A stretch of 8,534 nt of DNA from contig JBEKZQ010000446.1 in assembly GCA_049509675.1 (NCBI GenBank), positions 1 through 8,534 of the forward strand, written 5' to 3'. The DNA is from JBEKZQ01 sp049509675. Its GTDB lineage: Bacteria; Planctomycetota; Planctomycetia; Pirellulales; Thermoguttaceae. Positions 1 through 5,757 of this stretch are shown here, one piece after another. The translations under genes and the position numbers were made by a program. The stretch's first letter is position 1. Each line of letters begins with the position of its first letter. The notes under the pieces are model-generated. The model was given only the letters and a program-made list of their open reading frames with translations, was not told where the DNA came from and did no database searches.

Positions 1-572
1 ATGGCCGACCCCGTGCCGCCCAGGCGTCGCATCATGAACAAGAACAGCACCAGGATCAGCCCGCTGAAGACCACCATCGGCATGTAATAACGCCACCCGC
101 CCGGGGCCTTTTGGCCGCTCACGTCGGTGAACCCCTTCTTCAGGGCCATATCGACCAGGGCATTGTTGTCATTCTCCAGGCCCACGCGGGGGGTGTGAAA
201 CGCGACCTCCGCCTCGCTGTGCGATTCCGGTTCCATGACCTGACGGATCACCTTGCCGGTGATCTCGTGGGTATCGAACTTCAGATCGCTCAACTGGTGG
301 TAGCGAACCTTCAGTTCCTTCCGCACGCCTTCCTGGAGATCGATCTTGGCTGCCGGGTTCTTTTCCGGCGCGCCCTGCTCGATCAGCTTCACCAGTTCTC
401 CGTAGGGGATCTCGTACTGTGTTTCGGAGGTGAAGAACATCGCCGTCATCAGAACGGTGACTCCGACGATCATCACATACAGAACCAGGTTATTCCCCCC
501 TGTCGGTGGTTTGCCTTCCGTAACGGGCCGTCGCGCGCGTGGTCGCCGGGACTTCTTTTTCTTCGCTGACAT
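1..572 (-). CDS. ftsH: ATP-dependent zinc metalloprotease FtsH, N-terminal part (cut by window edge)
   Basis: FtsH is a membrane-anchored AAA+ protease that degrades misassembled membrane proteins and some soluble regulators. Translating the reverse strand gives 190 residues plus two bases of the next codon. It starts with a very basic cytoplasmic tail (MSAKKKKSRRPRARRP), then a transmembrane helix at about residues 28-48. A roughly 115-residue extracytoplasmic domain follows, including YEIPYGELVKLIEQG, the usual start of the FtsH extracellular domain. A second helix spans about 164-181, and then comes RRLGGTGSA, which precedes the AAA domain in FtsH proteins. The ATPase and the HExxH protease domains lie beyond position 1. 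The extracytoplasmic domain is longer than the roughly 75 residues typical of E. coli FtsH. The ATG at 572 has a weak AGGA about nine bases upstream. A TATGAT-like -10 lies at 607-612, but I see no good -35 box. Confidence 0.93.
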   Translation of the reverse strand, partial: MSAKKKKSRRPRARRPVTEGKPPTGGNNLVLYVMIVGVTVLMTAMFFTSETQYEIPYGELVKLIEQGAPEKNPAAKIDLQEGVRKELKVRYHQLSDLKFDTHEITGKVIRQVMEPESHSEAEVAFHTPRVGLENDNNALVDMALKKGFTDVSGQKAPGGWRYYMPMVVFSGLILVLFLFMMRRLGGTGSA

Positions 573-656
573 TCAGGCGTGTCCTGTGTTCGGAGGTTGT
601 ATTCCTATCATACTATCCTCTTTCTTCGGCGAGGAAAAGGAATGGGCATCCCCCTC

Positions 657-674
657 CAGGAGAACTGCAAAGTC
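657..674 (+). repeat. 18-bp dispersed motif, copy 1
   Basis: CAGGAGAACTGCAAAGTC here matches 17 of 18 bases with 4962-4979. In both places a GGTCCATT follows within about 30 bases. This suggests both stretches derive from the same dispersed element rather than from chance similarity. Confidence 0.5.
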
Positions 675-676
675 CC

Positions 677-752
677 GGGGTCTGGTCCATTTTTCGGCTC
701 GCAGACCGTGCGATGGCCAATACGTTCCGCCCGAAAACATGGACCTGACCCC
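677..752. repeat. REP-like palindromic element
   Basis: Two arms, 677-697 and 731-752, are near-perfect inverted copies: GGGGTCTGGTCCAT on the left, and ATGGACCTGACCCC on the right (whose reverse complement is GGGGTCAGGTCCAT). Both arms continue into a T-rich/A-rich CGG. They differ by one substitution, one inserted base and one more mismatch. The loop is 33 bases. Palindromes with a GGGGTCAGGTC core commonly occur near RAYT/IS200-like transposases, so this may be a non-autonomous remnant; no transposase gene is in the window. The rest of 573-810 shows no gene on either strand. Confidence 0.6.
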
Positions 753-810
753 CTCGCACCCGGACTTTCCGGTTCCCGTGTATCCCCCCTCAAAAGTCTG
801 CCGGGGGCCC

Positions 811-838
811 TTGATCTGCCGGCCAAGCCAGGTATACT
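811..838 (+). promoter_or_regulatory. sigma70-type promoter for the 882-1151 gene
   Basis: TTGATC (811-816), a 16-base spacer, then TATACT (833-838). Transcription would start near 845 and give a leader of about 37 bases before the ATG at 882. The match was found by eye. Confidence 0.55.
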
Positions 839-881
839 CCAAGCGAGCGGCGAAACGGCTGTAAAAAGCGGAGTCAAAGAA

Positions 882-1151
882 ATGATGACAAAGGCCGAGA
901 TACTGACGAAGGTGGCGACGGGCGAACTCTCAGCGGAAGAGGCGGCCAAGCTTCTCGATCAATTGGACACCCGTAAGCCGGGCACGCTGTACTGCAAGGT
1001 CAGCGAGAAAGGCGCGGTCAGCGTCTACGGTTTGCAACGCATGCCGGTGACGTTGTACCTGGAGCAATGGGAACGGCTGTTGGATTTCGCCGAGACGATC
1101 CGCAGCTTCCTCAAGGAGCACGACGCGCAACTGAAGCGCAAGGAACGGTAA
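882..1151 (+). CDS. small conserved-looking protein of unknown function (89 aa)
   Basis: I do not recognise a named family for the whole protein. The N-terminal part (about residues 3-28) is a helical AEILTKVATGELSAEEAAKLLDQ segment. It resembles the short SHOCT-like helical motif (tGElsaeEAakLL) found at the ends of many bacterial proteins. The middle (about 37-60) reads like short beta strands, with KVSEKGAVSVYGLQRMPVTLY. The C-terminal part is a helix ending in a basic tail (LKRKER). There is no signal peptide or membrane segment, so it is probably cytoplasmic. The start is chosen from GGAG at 870-873, eight bases before the first of two adjacent ATG codons. A longer open frame begins at 579, but it runs through the palindromic repeat and has no ribosome site, so I reject that extension. 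The gene converges on the ABC transporter gene. Confidence 0.75.
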   Translation: MMTKAEILTKVATGELSAEEAAKLLDQLDTRKPGTLYCKVSEKGAVSVYGLQRMPVTLYLEQWERLLDFAETIRSFLKEHDAQLKRKER

Positions 1152-1160
1152 CAGTTTGAA

Positions 1161-1226
1161 GTTTTCAGTGTTCAGTTTTCAGTAGACGGCCAGCCGTCCG
1201 CTCACTGAACACTGAACACTGAAAAC
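1161..1226. terminator. long inverted repeat between convergent genes, likely bidirectional terminator
   Basis: Arms 1161-1183 and 1204-1226 are 23 bases long and match at 22 positions. They are built from repeats of TTCAGTGTTCAG and its complement. The loop contains a smaller hairpin, GACGG CCAG CCGTC. The element starts nine bases after the stop of the upstream gene and ends two bases before the stop of the ABC transporter gene. The arm ends are rich in T on one side and A on the other, so either transcript gets a stem followed or flanked by U residues. The repeat also looks like a dispersed genomic element. Confidence 0.6.
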
Positions 1227-1228
1227 TC

Positions 1229-3565
1229 CTACTCGTAGCGGAGGGCCTCGATCGGATCCAGGCGCGAGGCCTTCCAGGCCGGGTAGAAACCGAAGATGAT
1301 GCCCACGCCGGCCGAGACCAGGACGGCGGCAAGAATGGCGGGCAAGGAGGCCTGCGTGGGCCAGCGCTGCACGGAGCGGATCAGGATCGACGCGCCGCGA
1401 CCCAGCAGGATGCCGATGCCGCCCCCTACCAGGCACAGCAGCACCGCCTCGACCAGGAACTGCCGCAGGATGTGATGACTGCGGGCGCCCACGGCCATGC
1501 GCAGGCCGATCTCCCGCGTGCGTTCGGTCACCGAGACGAGCATGATGTTCATGATGCCCACGCCGCCCACGATCAGCGAGATGGCGGCCACGATCAACAA
1601 CAACACGCTCATCAGCGTCGAGGCCGACGACAACATCTTGGTGATCTCCGCCATGTTGCGGATGTTGAAGTCCTCGTCCCGCTCGGCAGGCAGGTGATGC
1701 CGTTCGCGCAACAGCCCGGTGATCTGCTCCAAAGCGTCGGGGATCTGTTCCGGGCTGGCCGCCTTGGCCAGGATCCAATCCACGCTCACCATGCGGATCG
1801 GCTGCGGCGTGTCAGTGGTCTGGAACACGGAGGGGACCGGATAGAGCGCCGTTTGTCCGGGATACAGAGTATTCAGCGTGTTGATCTGGTTGGCAGCGCT
1901 GGCGCTGGCGGCCGAGTTCGCACTGCCGACCCATGCGCCGTTGACGCGGAACTTGACCGTCGTCCAGGGGGCCACGACCAGATCGTCCTGGTCCTGTCCG
2001 ACCATGTTGGCGCCCTTGGGGCTCAAAACGCCGATCACCCGGAAAGGCACGTTGCGGATGCGCATTTCCTTGCCCACGGGCGATTCGTCCTGGAACAACT
2101 CGTGTTTGAGCGTGACGCCGATGAGGCACACGGTGGCGCTGTCGCGGACGTCGCGATCGGTGAAGAAATCGCCCTCTTCCAGGTCGAGCCAGTCGCGCAC
2201 CACGAAATAGGAAGGGGTGGTGCCGACGATGTTGTTAGGCATCCAGTTGCGATTGGAATAGACGATCTGCGCGTGGCACCAGACCATGGGGGCCGCGTCG
2301 CTCACGGCCGGACACTGCCGCACCATCTCTTGCACGTCCTTGGGCTTGAGCGATTGCACGCTGCCGTTGCCGAAGTTCACGCCGCCGCCGTTGGCCGCCC
2401 CCGGAAAGATGAGCAGGTTGTTGGCGCCCATGCTGCCGATGGTCCGTTCCATGGCCTTCTTCGAGCCTTCACCGATTTCGGTCATGGTGATGACCGCGGC
2501 CACGCCGATGATCACGCCCAAGGCGGTCAAGGTGGAGCGCATTTTGTTGCGGGCCAGCGCGCCCAGCGCGGTGCGGAAGGTGGGCGGCAAGAGCCGCGCC
2601 GGCCCACTGCGGCCGCGCTGCGGAACGCGCTCTCCGTGGCCGGGGCGCCCCACCCGCGCGCCGACCTTCGCATCCGGCGGCGCATCCGGCGGCGGACCGC
2701 CATGACCGCTGCGGGCGGTGGTCGCCGTGGCCTCTGCCGCCTGGGTGACCCGACCGGCATGGCCGCCATTTCCCTCGCTGCCGCCTGCGGAAAATAGCTT
2801 GCGACCGGCCGGCGAGAGCGTGGCAGCCTCGTGATGACTGCGCAGCGCGGGAGCGGCCACATAGGCGCCGATCCTCTGTTTCGCCCGCCCGTCGTCCTCG
2901 ATCATGCCGTCGGCGATGCGGATCGTGCGATGCGCGTAGGCCGCCACGTTCGCGTCGTGGGTCACCAGCACCACGGTGATCCCCTCGGCGTTGAGTTGCT
3001 GGAACATCCGCAGGATCTCGACGCTGGTGTGCGAATCGAGGTTCCCGGTGGGCTCATCGGCCAGCACCAGCGCGGGGCGATTCACCAAGGACCGGGCGAT
3101 GGCCACGCGCTGTTGCTGGCCGCCGGACATCTGCGACGGTTCGTGCTCGGCCCGCGCGGCAAGGCCGATCCGTTCCAAGAGTCGCGCCGCACGGTGGTGG
3201 GCATCGCCGCTGCCAAGCCGCTTGACTGCATAATCCAGGGGCATGAGCACGTTCTGCGTGGCCGTGGCCCGGGGCAAGAGATTGAAGCTCTGGAAGACGA
3301 ACCCGATCCTGGCGGAACGCACCAGGGCCCGTTGGTTGGGCGTGAGGCCGCTCATCTCCCGGCCATCCAGCCAGTAGCGACCGGAAGTGGGCCGGTCGAG
3401 GCAGCCCAGGATGTTCATGAGCGTTGTCTTGCCCGAGCCCGAGGCGCCCATCAGGGCCACCATTTCGCCGCGGTCGATCGACAAGGAAATGCCGCCCAGC
3501 GCCGGGACGTCGATCTGGCCCAGGTAATACGTCTTGGTGATGTTTTCCAGCCGAAGTAGTTCCAT
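1229..3565 (-). CDS. macB: MacB-type ABC transporter (ATPase fused to FtsX-like permease), 778 aa
   Basis: This is one polypeptide with an ABC ATPase followed by a MacB-type permease. Such proteins are mechanotransmission ABC exporters of the inner membrane, working with a MacA-like adaptor to export antibiotics, peptides or lipoproteins. ATPase landmarks are Walker A GASGSGKT (residues 40-47), Q-loop Q92, signature MSGGQQQR (146-153), Walker B LVLADE (166-171), D-loop NLD (175-177) and H-loop H203; all look intact. Transmembrane helix 1 is at about 345-365. A large periplasmic core follows at about 366-650, and three more helices lie near 653-677, 705-726 and 742-762. The C-terminus ends ASRLDPIEALRYE, typical of the family. 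Residues about 227-328 form an unusually long Gly/Ala/Pro-rich linker, which helps make it longer than the roughly 650-residue E. coli protein. The start at 3565 begins the family-typical MELLRLENITKTY; an upstream in-frame ATG at 3625 would add an unrelated 20-residue leader. GAGGAG lies about 13 bases upstream. No MacA-like gene is visible nearby. Confidence 0.93.
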   Translation of the reverse strand: MELLRLENITKTYYLGQIDVPALGGISLSIDRGEMVALMGASGSGKTTLMNILGCLDRPTSGRYWLDGREMSGLTPNQRALVRSARIGFVFQSFNLLPRATATQNVLMPLDYAVKRLGSGDAHHRAARLLERIGLAARAEHEPSQMSGGQQQRVAIARSLVNRPALVLADEPTGNLDSHTSVEILRMFQQLNAEGITVVLVTHDANVAAYAHRTIRIADGMIEDDGRAKQRIGAYVAAPALRSHHEAATLSPAGRKLFSAGGSEGNGGHAGRVTQAAEATATTARSGHGGPPPDAPPDAKVGARVGRPGHGERVPQRGRSGPARLLPPTFRTALGALARNKMRSTLTALGVIIGVAAVITMTEIGEGSKKAMERTIGSMGANNLLIFPGAANGGGVNFGNGSVQSLKPKDVQEMVRQCPAVSDAAPMVWCHAQIVYSNRNWMPNNIVGTTPSYFVVRDWLDLEEGDFFTDRDVRDSATVCLIGVTLKHELFQDESPVGKEMRIRNVPFRVIGVLSPKGANMVGQDQDDLVVAPWTTVKFRVNGAWVGSANSAASASAANQINTLNTLYPGQTALYPVPSVFQTTDTPQPIRMVSVDWILAKAASPEQIPDALEQITGLLRERHHLPAERDEDFNIRNMAEITKMLSSASTLMSVLLLIVAAISLIVGGVGIMNIMLVSVTERTREIGLRMAVGARSHHILRQFLVEAVLLCLVGGGIGILLGRGASILIRSVQRWPTQASLPAILAAVLVSAGVGIIFGFYPAWKASRLDPIEALRYE

Positions 3566-3650
3566 GGCGGGCTGCAATCTCCTCGGCTTGCAGGACAGGG
3601 CGGGGAAAAACGGCGGGCGGCACACGTAACATCATACCGTCCGACGCCGC

Positions 3651-3663
3651 CCAGTGCCACTGG
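3651..3663. repeat. 13-bp perfect palindrome CCAGTGCCACTGG
   Basis: CCAGTG and CACTGG flank a single C. The AGTGCCACTGG part recurs inside both units of the tandem repeat at 3742-3815, so this is probably an outlying fragment of the same repeat family. It lies upstream of the ABC transporter start. Confidence 0.5.
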
Positions 3664-3715
3664 TGGGCCCGTGATTTTTTTGACCCAAGCGGACAGGCCC
3701 CCCGGCACGTGCGAA

Positions 3716-3728
3716 GGGGACAGTCCCC
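3716..3728. repeat. 13-bp perfect palindrome GGGGACAGTCCCC
   Basis: GGGGAC and GTCCCC flank one A, within a C-rich stretch. It lies in the 245-base gap between the aldo/keto reductase-like gene and the ABC transporter gene. Its role is unknown; it could be a structured element in a read-through transcript or a dispersed repeat. I see no gene in 3566-3810. Confidence 0.45.
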
Positions 3729-3741
3729 CCGCTTGTGCTTT

Positions 3742-3815
3742 CGCAGAGTGCCACTGGCTCTGCCAGTGACTTCTCACGCGCAGAGTGCCACTGGCTCTGC
3801 CAGTGACTTCTCACG
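3742..3815. repeat. two tandem copies of a 37-bp unit, each with a 7-bp-stem hairpin
   Basis: Units 3742-3778 and 3779-3815 are identical, and the first four bases of a third copy follow. Each unit contains CACTGGC TCT GCCAGTG (3752-3768 and 3789-3805). The right-hand unit includes the TGA stop (3811-3813) of the minus-strand gene. On that strand, the last three codons TGC GCG TGA plus the hairpin appear to have been duplicated as a block. The hairpins lack a T tract, so they are weak candidates for intrinsic terminators. They may instead protect the 3' end of the transcript. Confidence 0.85.
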
Positions 3816-4830
3816 CGCACCAGGGACGCTTGCGGCTCTCCAGCTTGCGCAAGACTTCCAGGGCGATCTTGACGTCCTCCTCGATCTGGAAGTCGAACAT
3901 GCCGGCCAGCACGAAATCGGCGCCGTTGCGGAAGGCGTGCGAGAAGCCCATCCGCGGATGAATGGCCCCGGCCGCCATGACCTTGAACGCCACCCAGGGC
4001 TTGGCCACCGTCTCCATGAAGGCGGCCGTCTTCTCCGGGTCCAGGCAGAACATGTTGTCGTGGTAGCCGTCGTGCTCGGGGCTCTGCCCCTTGTACCAGC
4101 ACCACTCCTCGCGCTTCTCCTTGGGAGTGGCCGACCAGTAGCGGTCCATGTGCAGGGTCTTGACGTAGTAGTCGGCGCCCAGATGGTTCTTCTCGCAGAT
4201 CATGGGCGTTTCCAGCGAATGGCTGCCGATGCCGGCCGGGACGCCTTGCTCCTTCATCAGATCCAGCGCCTTGCCGAGCACGTCCAGCCGGCCGGCACGC
4301 GCCAACTCGTCGGCCATCATGCCGTGGGTGTACAGGCAGTTGGCGCCGGTATCGACCAGGTACTTGATCTGATCGCGCATCTTGGCGGCGTCCGCATCCG
4401 GCGACATGCACACGATGCTCTGGATCTTGCCCTTGTGCTCGCGGCGGTACTTCATCACCACGCCGTTGCAGGCCGGGTCGATCTGGATGGTGTTGATGCC
4501 GCACTGCTCGGCCAGGGCCAGGGTCTCGAAAACCTTCTGGTCGGTGTTGTAGGCCTTGAACAAATTGGAGACGTACATCAGATCGCGGCTGTGCGCCCAA
4601 CCGCCGATCAGGTTGCCGCCCAGCACCAATCGGCTGATCGACACCTTGCCGATCTTGCCGCAAGGCATCCCGTTCACCGCAGCGGCCGGCTTGGGGCTCT
4701 CGGGCCGGGCGGCTCCCGCATCGACGGCCGCCAGCAGGATCTTCTCCTCCAGGCTGTAGGCGGCGCCAATGCCCGCAGCGCCTAGCACAGTCTTGCTCAA
4801 GAAACCGCGGCGGTCGGTACGATCGGCCAT
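3811..4830 (-). CDS. Tat-signal aldo/keto reductase-like TIM-barrel protein (339 aa)
   Basis: The N-terminus MADRTDRRGFLSK, followed by the hydrophobic stretch TVLGAAGIGAAY (residues 14-25), is a twin-arginine signal. The protein is therefore probably folded in the cytoplasm and exported across the inner membrane. From about residue 60 it resembles the aldo/keto reductase fold: KVSISRLVLGGNLIGG is the usual first barrel strand and loop, and CGINTIQIDP the second. The end, FRNGADFVLAGMFDFQIEEDV, resembles the last barrel strand and helix of exported AKR-like proteins. The classical Asp-Tyr-Lys-His catalytic set is not recognisable, so the reaction and cofactor cannot be assigned. It may act on another substrate or have lost reductase activity. 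The ATG at 4830 is supported by AGGAG nine bases upstream. It is the sole gene behind its promoter; 245 repeat-rich bases separate it from the ABC transporter gene on the same strand. Confidence 0.82.
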   Translation of the reverse strand: MADRTDRRGFLSKTVLGAAGIGAAYSLEEKILLAAVDAGAARPESPKPAAAVNGMPCGKIGKVSISRLVLGGNLIGGWAHSRDLMYVSNLFKAYNTDQKVFETLALAEQCGINTIQIDPACNGVVMKYRREHKGKIQSIVCMSPDADAAKMRDQIKYLVDTGANCLYTHGMMADELARAGRLDVLGKALDLMKEQGVPAGIGSHSLETPMICEKNHLGADYYVKTLHMDRYWSATPKEKREEWCWYKGQSPEHDGYHDNMFCLDPEKTAAFMETVAKPWVAFKVMAAGAIHPRMGFSHAFRNGADFVLAGMFDFQIEEDVKIALEVLRKLESRKRPWCA

Positions 4831-4871
4831 TGTCCGTTACTCCTGCTGGGGGTGCATTGGGTGGCAATGTC

Positions 4872-4899
4872 GCAAAGTTCTTTGCCGAAAAGGCCTTTT
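4872..4899 (-). promoter_or_regulatory. two adjacent palindromes in the leader of the aldo/keto reductase-like gene
   Basis: GCAAAG TT CTTTGC (4872-4885) is followed two bases later by the perfect 12-base palindrome AAAAGGCCTTTT (4888-4899). Both fall between the predicted transcription start and the ATG at 4830, where a repressor site or leader hairpin could sit. The function is inferred from position only. Confidence 0.35.
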
Positions 4900-4914
4900 T
4901 CAGCGACACCCTAT

Positions 4915-4943
4915 ATTTTACCCGCTGCCGGCCCCGCGAACAA
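4915..4943 (-). promoter_or_regulatory. sigma70-type promoter for the aldo/keto reductase-like gene
   Basis: Read on the minus strand: TTGTTC (4943-4938), a 17-base spacer, then TAAAAT (4920-4915). Transcription would start near 4908, giving a leader of about 78 bases. Confidence 0.55.
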
Positions 4944-4961
4944 GTTGCCCGGATCAGGCAA

Positions 4962-4979
4962 CAGGAGAGCTGCAAAGTC
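4962..4979 (+). repeat. 18-bp dispersed motif, copy 2
   Basis: CAGGAGAGCTGCAAAGTC differs by one base from 657-674 and is likewise followed by GGTCCATT (4999-5006). The REP-like right arm seen after copy 1 is absent here, so this copy may be a truncated or decayed version. Confidence 0.5.
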
Positions 4980-5015
4980 GCCAAGTCTTTCGCCCACAGG
5001 TCCATTCCGCACACT

Positions 5016-5072
5016 AGCCCGAAGCGCCAGCGAGGGACTTACGGCAATTCTCCCTCGCTGGCGCCTCGGGCT
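5016..5072. repeat. 22-bp inverted repeat with 13-base loop (planctomycete-type intergenic palindrome)
   Basis: Arms 5016-5037 and 5051-5072 match at 21 of 22 positions. They are built on AGCCCGAAGCGCCAGCGAG and its complement, with a 13-base loop. From memory, palindromes with GCGCCAGCGAGGGA arms are frequent between genes of planctomycetes. It lies immediately next to the nested palindrome at 5074-5174. Confidence 0.75.
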
Positions 5073-5073
5073 G

Positions 5074-5174
5074 GTGGTCTGTCCATTTCGACATTACCGG
5101 CTGGGTGCCAAGACCAACCTCCGGTCGTGGACAAGCCAACCGTGGCACCCGTAAACTCAAGTTGGACAGACCAC
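5074..5174. repeat. nested palindromic element with GTGGTCTGTCCA ends
   Basis: The outer arms GTGGTCTGTCCA (5074-5085) and TGGACAGACCAC (5163-5174) are perfect inverted copies. Inside are GGGTGCCA (5103-5110) and TGGCACCC (5143-5150), also perfect inverted copies. The right portion, 5142-5175, recurs in the opposite orientation at 7715-7748. This is consistent with a small non-autonomous mobile or REP-like element. No coding capacity is evident. Confidence 0.65.
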
Positions 5175-5175
5175 T

Positions 5176-5451
5176 AGCGTTGCACATCGCAACTTTCAGT
5201 TCTCGCCGACGCGGGCAACGAGTAGGTCCGTTGGGGGATTGAGAAAAAGGGCCGTTACGGTTCCGCTGTGACTTGTCCCGAACGCGCGAAGACCGACGAA
5301 GAACCGTGACGAACATGATCCTCATCTCCTGGTTGAGTATGCGAAGGTGCTACACCGAAACGCCGGAACTCCTTGGCGGCAGGGCAACTGCTGTAACCTT
5401 TATTGGGGGCTTACAGATTAGCAACCGGATTTTACCAATTCTTAACAGCCC
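5176..5451. other. intergenic stretch with no supported gene
   Basis: Open frames here have no ribosome sites, and their sequences look like random translation. The only structure I noted is an imperfect inverted repeat, CGTTACGGTTC (5253-5263) and GAACCGTGACG (5301-5311). The stretch is less GC-rich toward its right end, just before the promoter at 5452. Confidence 0.5.
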
Positions 5452-5478
5452 TTGCAACGATTTTGGACCCCCTATAAT
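5452..5478 (+). promoter_or_regulatory. consensus-like promoter with no evident downstream gene
   Basis: TTGCAA (5452-5457), a 15-base spacer, and a perfect TATAAT (5473-5478). The spacer is shorter than the preferred 17 bases. No plus-strand gene follows. Transcription would run antisense through the gene remnant and the HEPN/MNT genes, or produce a non-coding RNA. Confidence 0.45.
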
Positions 5479-5497
5479 GGTGGATCTTCGAGTATTT

Positions 5498-5757
5498 TCA
5501 ACGCGAAAACGGCAGAGGTAGGCCGGGGCTATCAAGGGTTTCGCTGGACTGCCCCTCGTCGTCATACCGCTTGCCGTTCCAGACCCAGCCGTCGCCAAGG
5601 CGGGCCATGGCGAACTTCAAGCACGCGGAAAGCTGAGCTTCGCAGGAAGAAAAGTCGCTTGGCGACGATCGAGACTGCCGAGTGTAGATCGCGGTCCAGC
5701 AGCGGGTAGGAACTGTCGTCGGCGATATGGACCGTCCCATTTGCAGCGAGTCGTCTC
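5498..5757 (-). pseudogene. possible frameshifted gene remnant directly downstream of the HEPN gene
   Basis: No single frame reads well, but two consecutive frames do. From the HEPN stop, one frame has no start codon and reads GTVHIADDSSYPLLDRDLHS and then AVSIVAKRLFF. Another frame then reads CEAQLSACLKFAMARLGDGW, VWNGKRYDDEGQ and on to a stop at 5498. The switch falls around 5642-5654, a GGAAGAAAAG run prone to indels. Joined there with one base removed or two added, the product looks protein-like, and both halves favour G/C at third codon positions by my hand count. An intact ATG frame at 5740-5498 exists but has no ribosome site, and its first half looks non-coding. I do not recognise the family. 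It could be a decayed third gene of the operon or a fragment left by recombination. Confidence 0.35.

Noticed and set aside
607..612. TATGAT as the -10 box of an ftsH promoter
   Set aside because: The spacing is plausible for ftsH, but no acceptable -35 hexamer was found 15-19 bases upstream, so I did not list it as a feature.
579..881. N-terminal extension of the 882-1151 gene to 190 residues
   Set aside because: It would translate through a palindromic repeat and over a promoter. A good ribosome site precedes the internal ATG at 882.
1472..2797. 441-residue open frame on the plus strand, opposite the ABC transporter gene
   Set aside because: The translation is rich in His, Asp, Ala and Gly, as expected from the complement of GC-rich codons. 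It shows no domain, while the opposite strand encodes an intact MacB-type protein.
3631..3636. TATGAT as the -10 box of a promoter for the MacB-type gene
   Set aside because: The hexamer 17 bases upstream (TGGCAC) is a poor -35 match, so the evidence is too weak to call.
3742..3815. Possible start of a CRISPR array
   Set aside because: The two units are directly adjacent with no spacers, and no cas genes are present.
3632..5014. 460-residue open frame on the minus strand overlapping the aldo/keto reductase-like gene
   Set aside because: It is a frame-shifted shadow, with Arg/Gly/Pro-rich low-complexity translation. The overlapping frame has a Tat signal, barrel motifs and a good ribosome site.
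5273..5521. 82-residue plus-strand open frame spanning the orphan promoter
   Set aside because: There is no ribosome site, it runs across promoter and intergenic sequence, and the translation has no recognisable motif.
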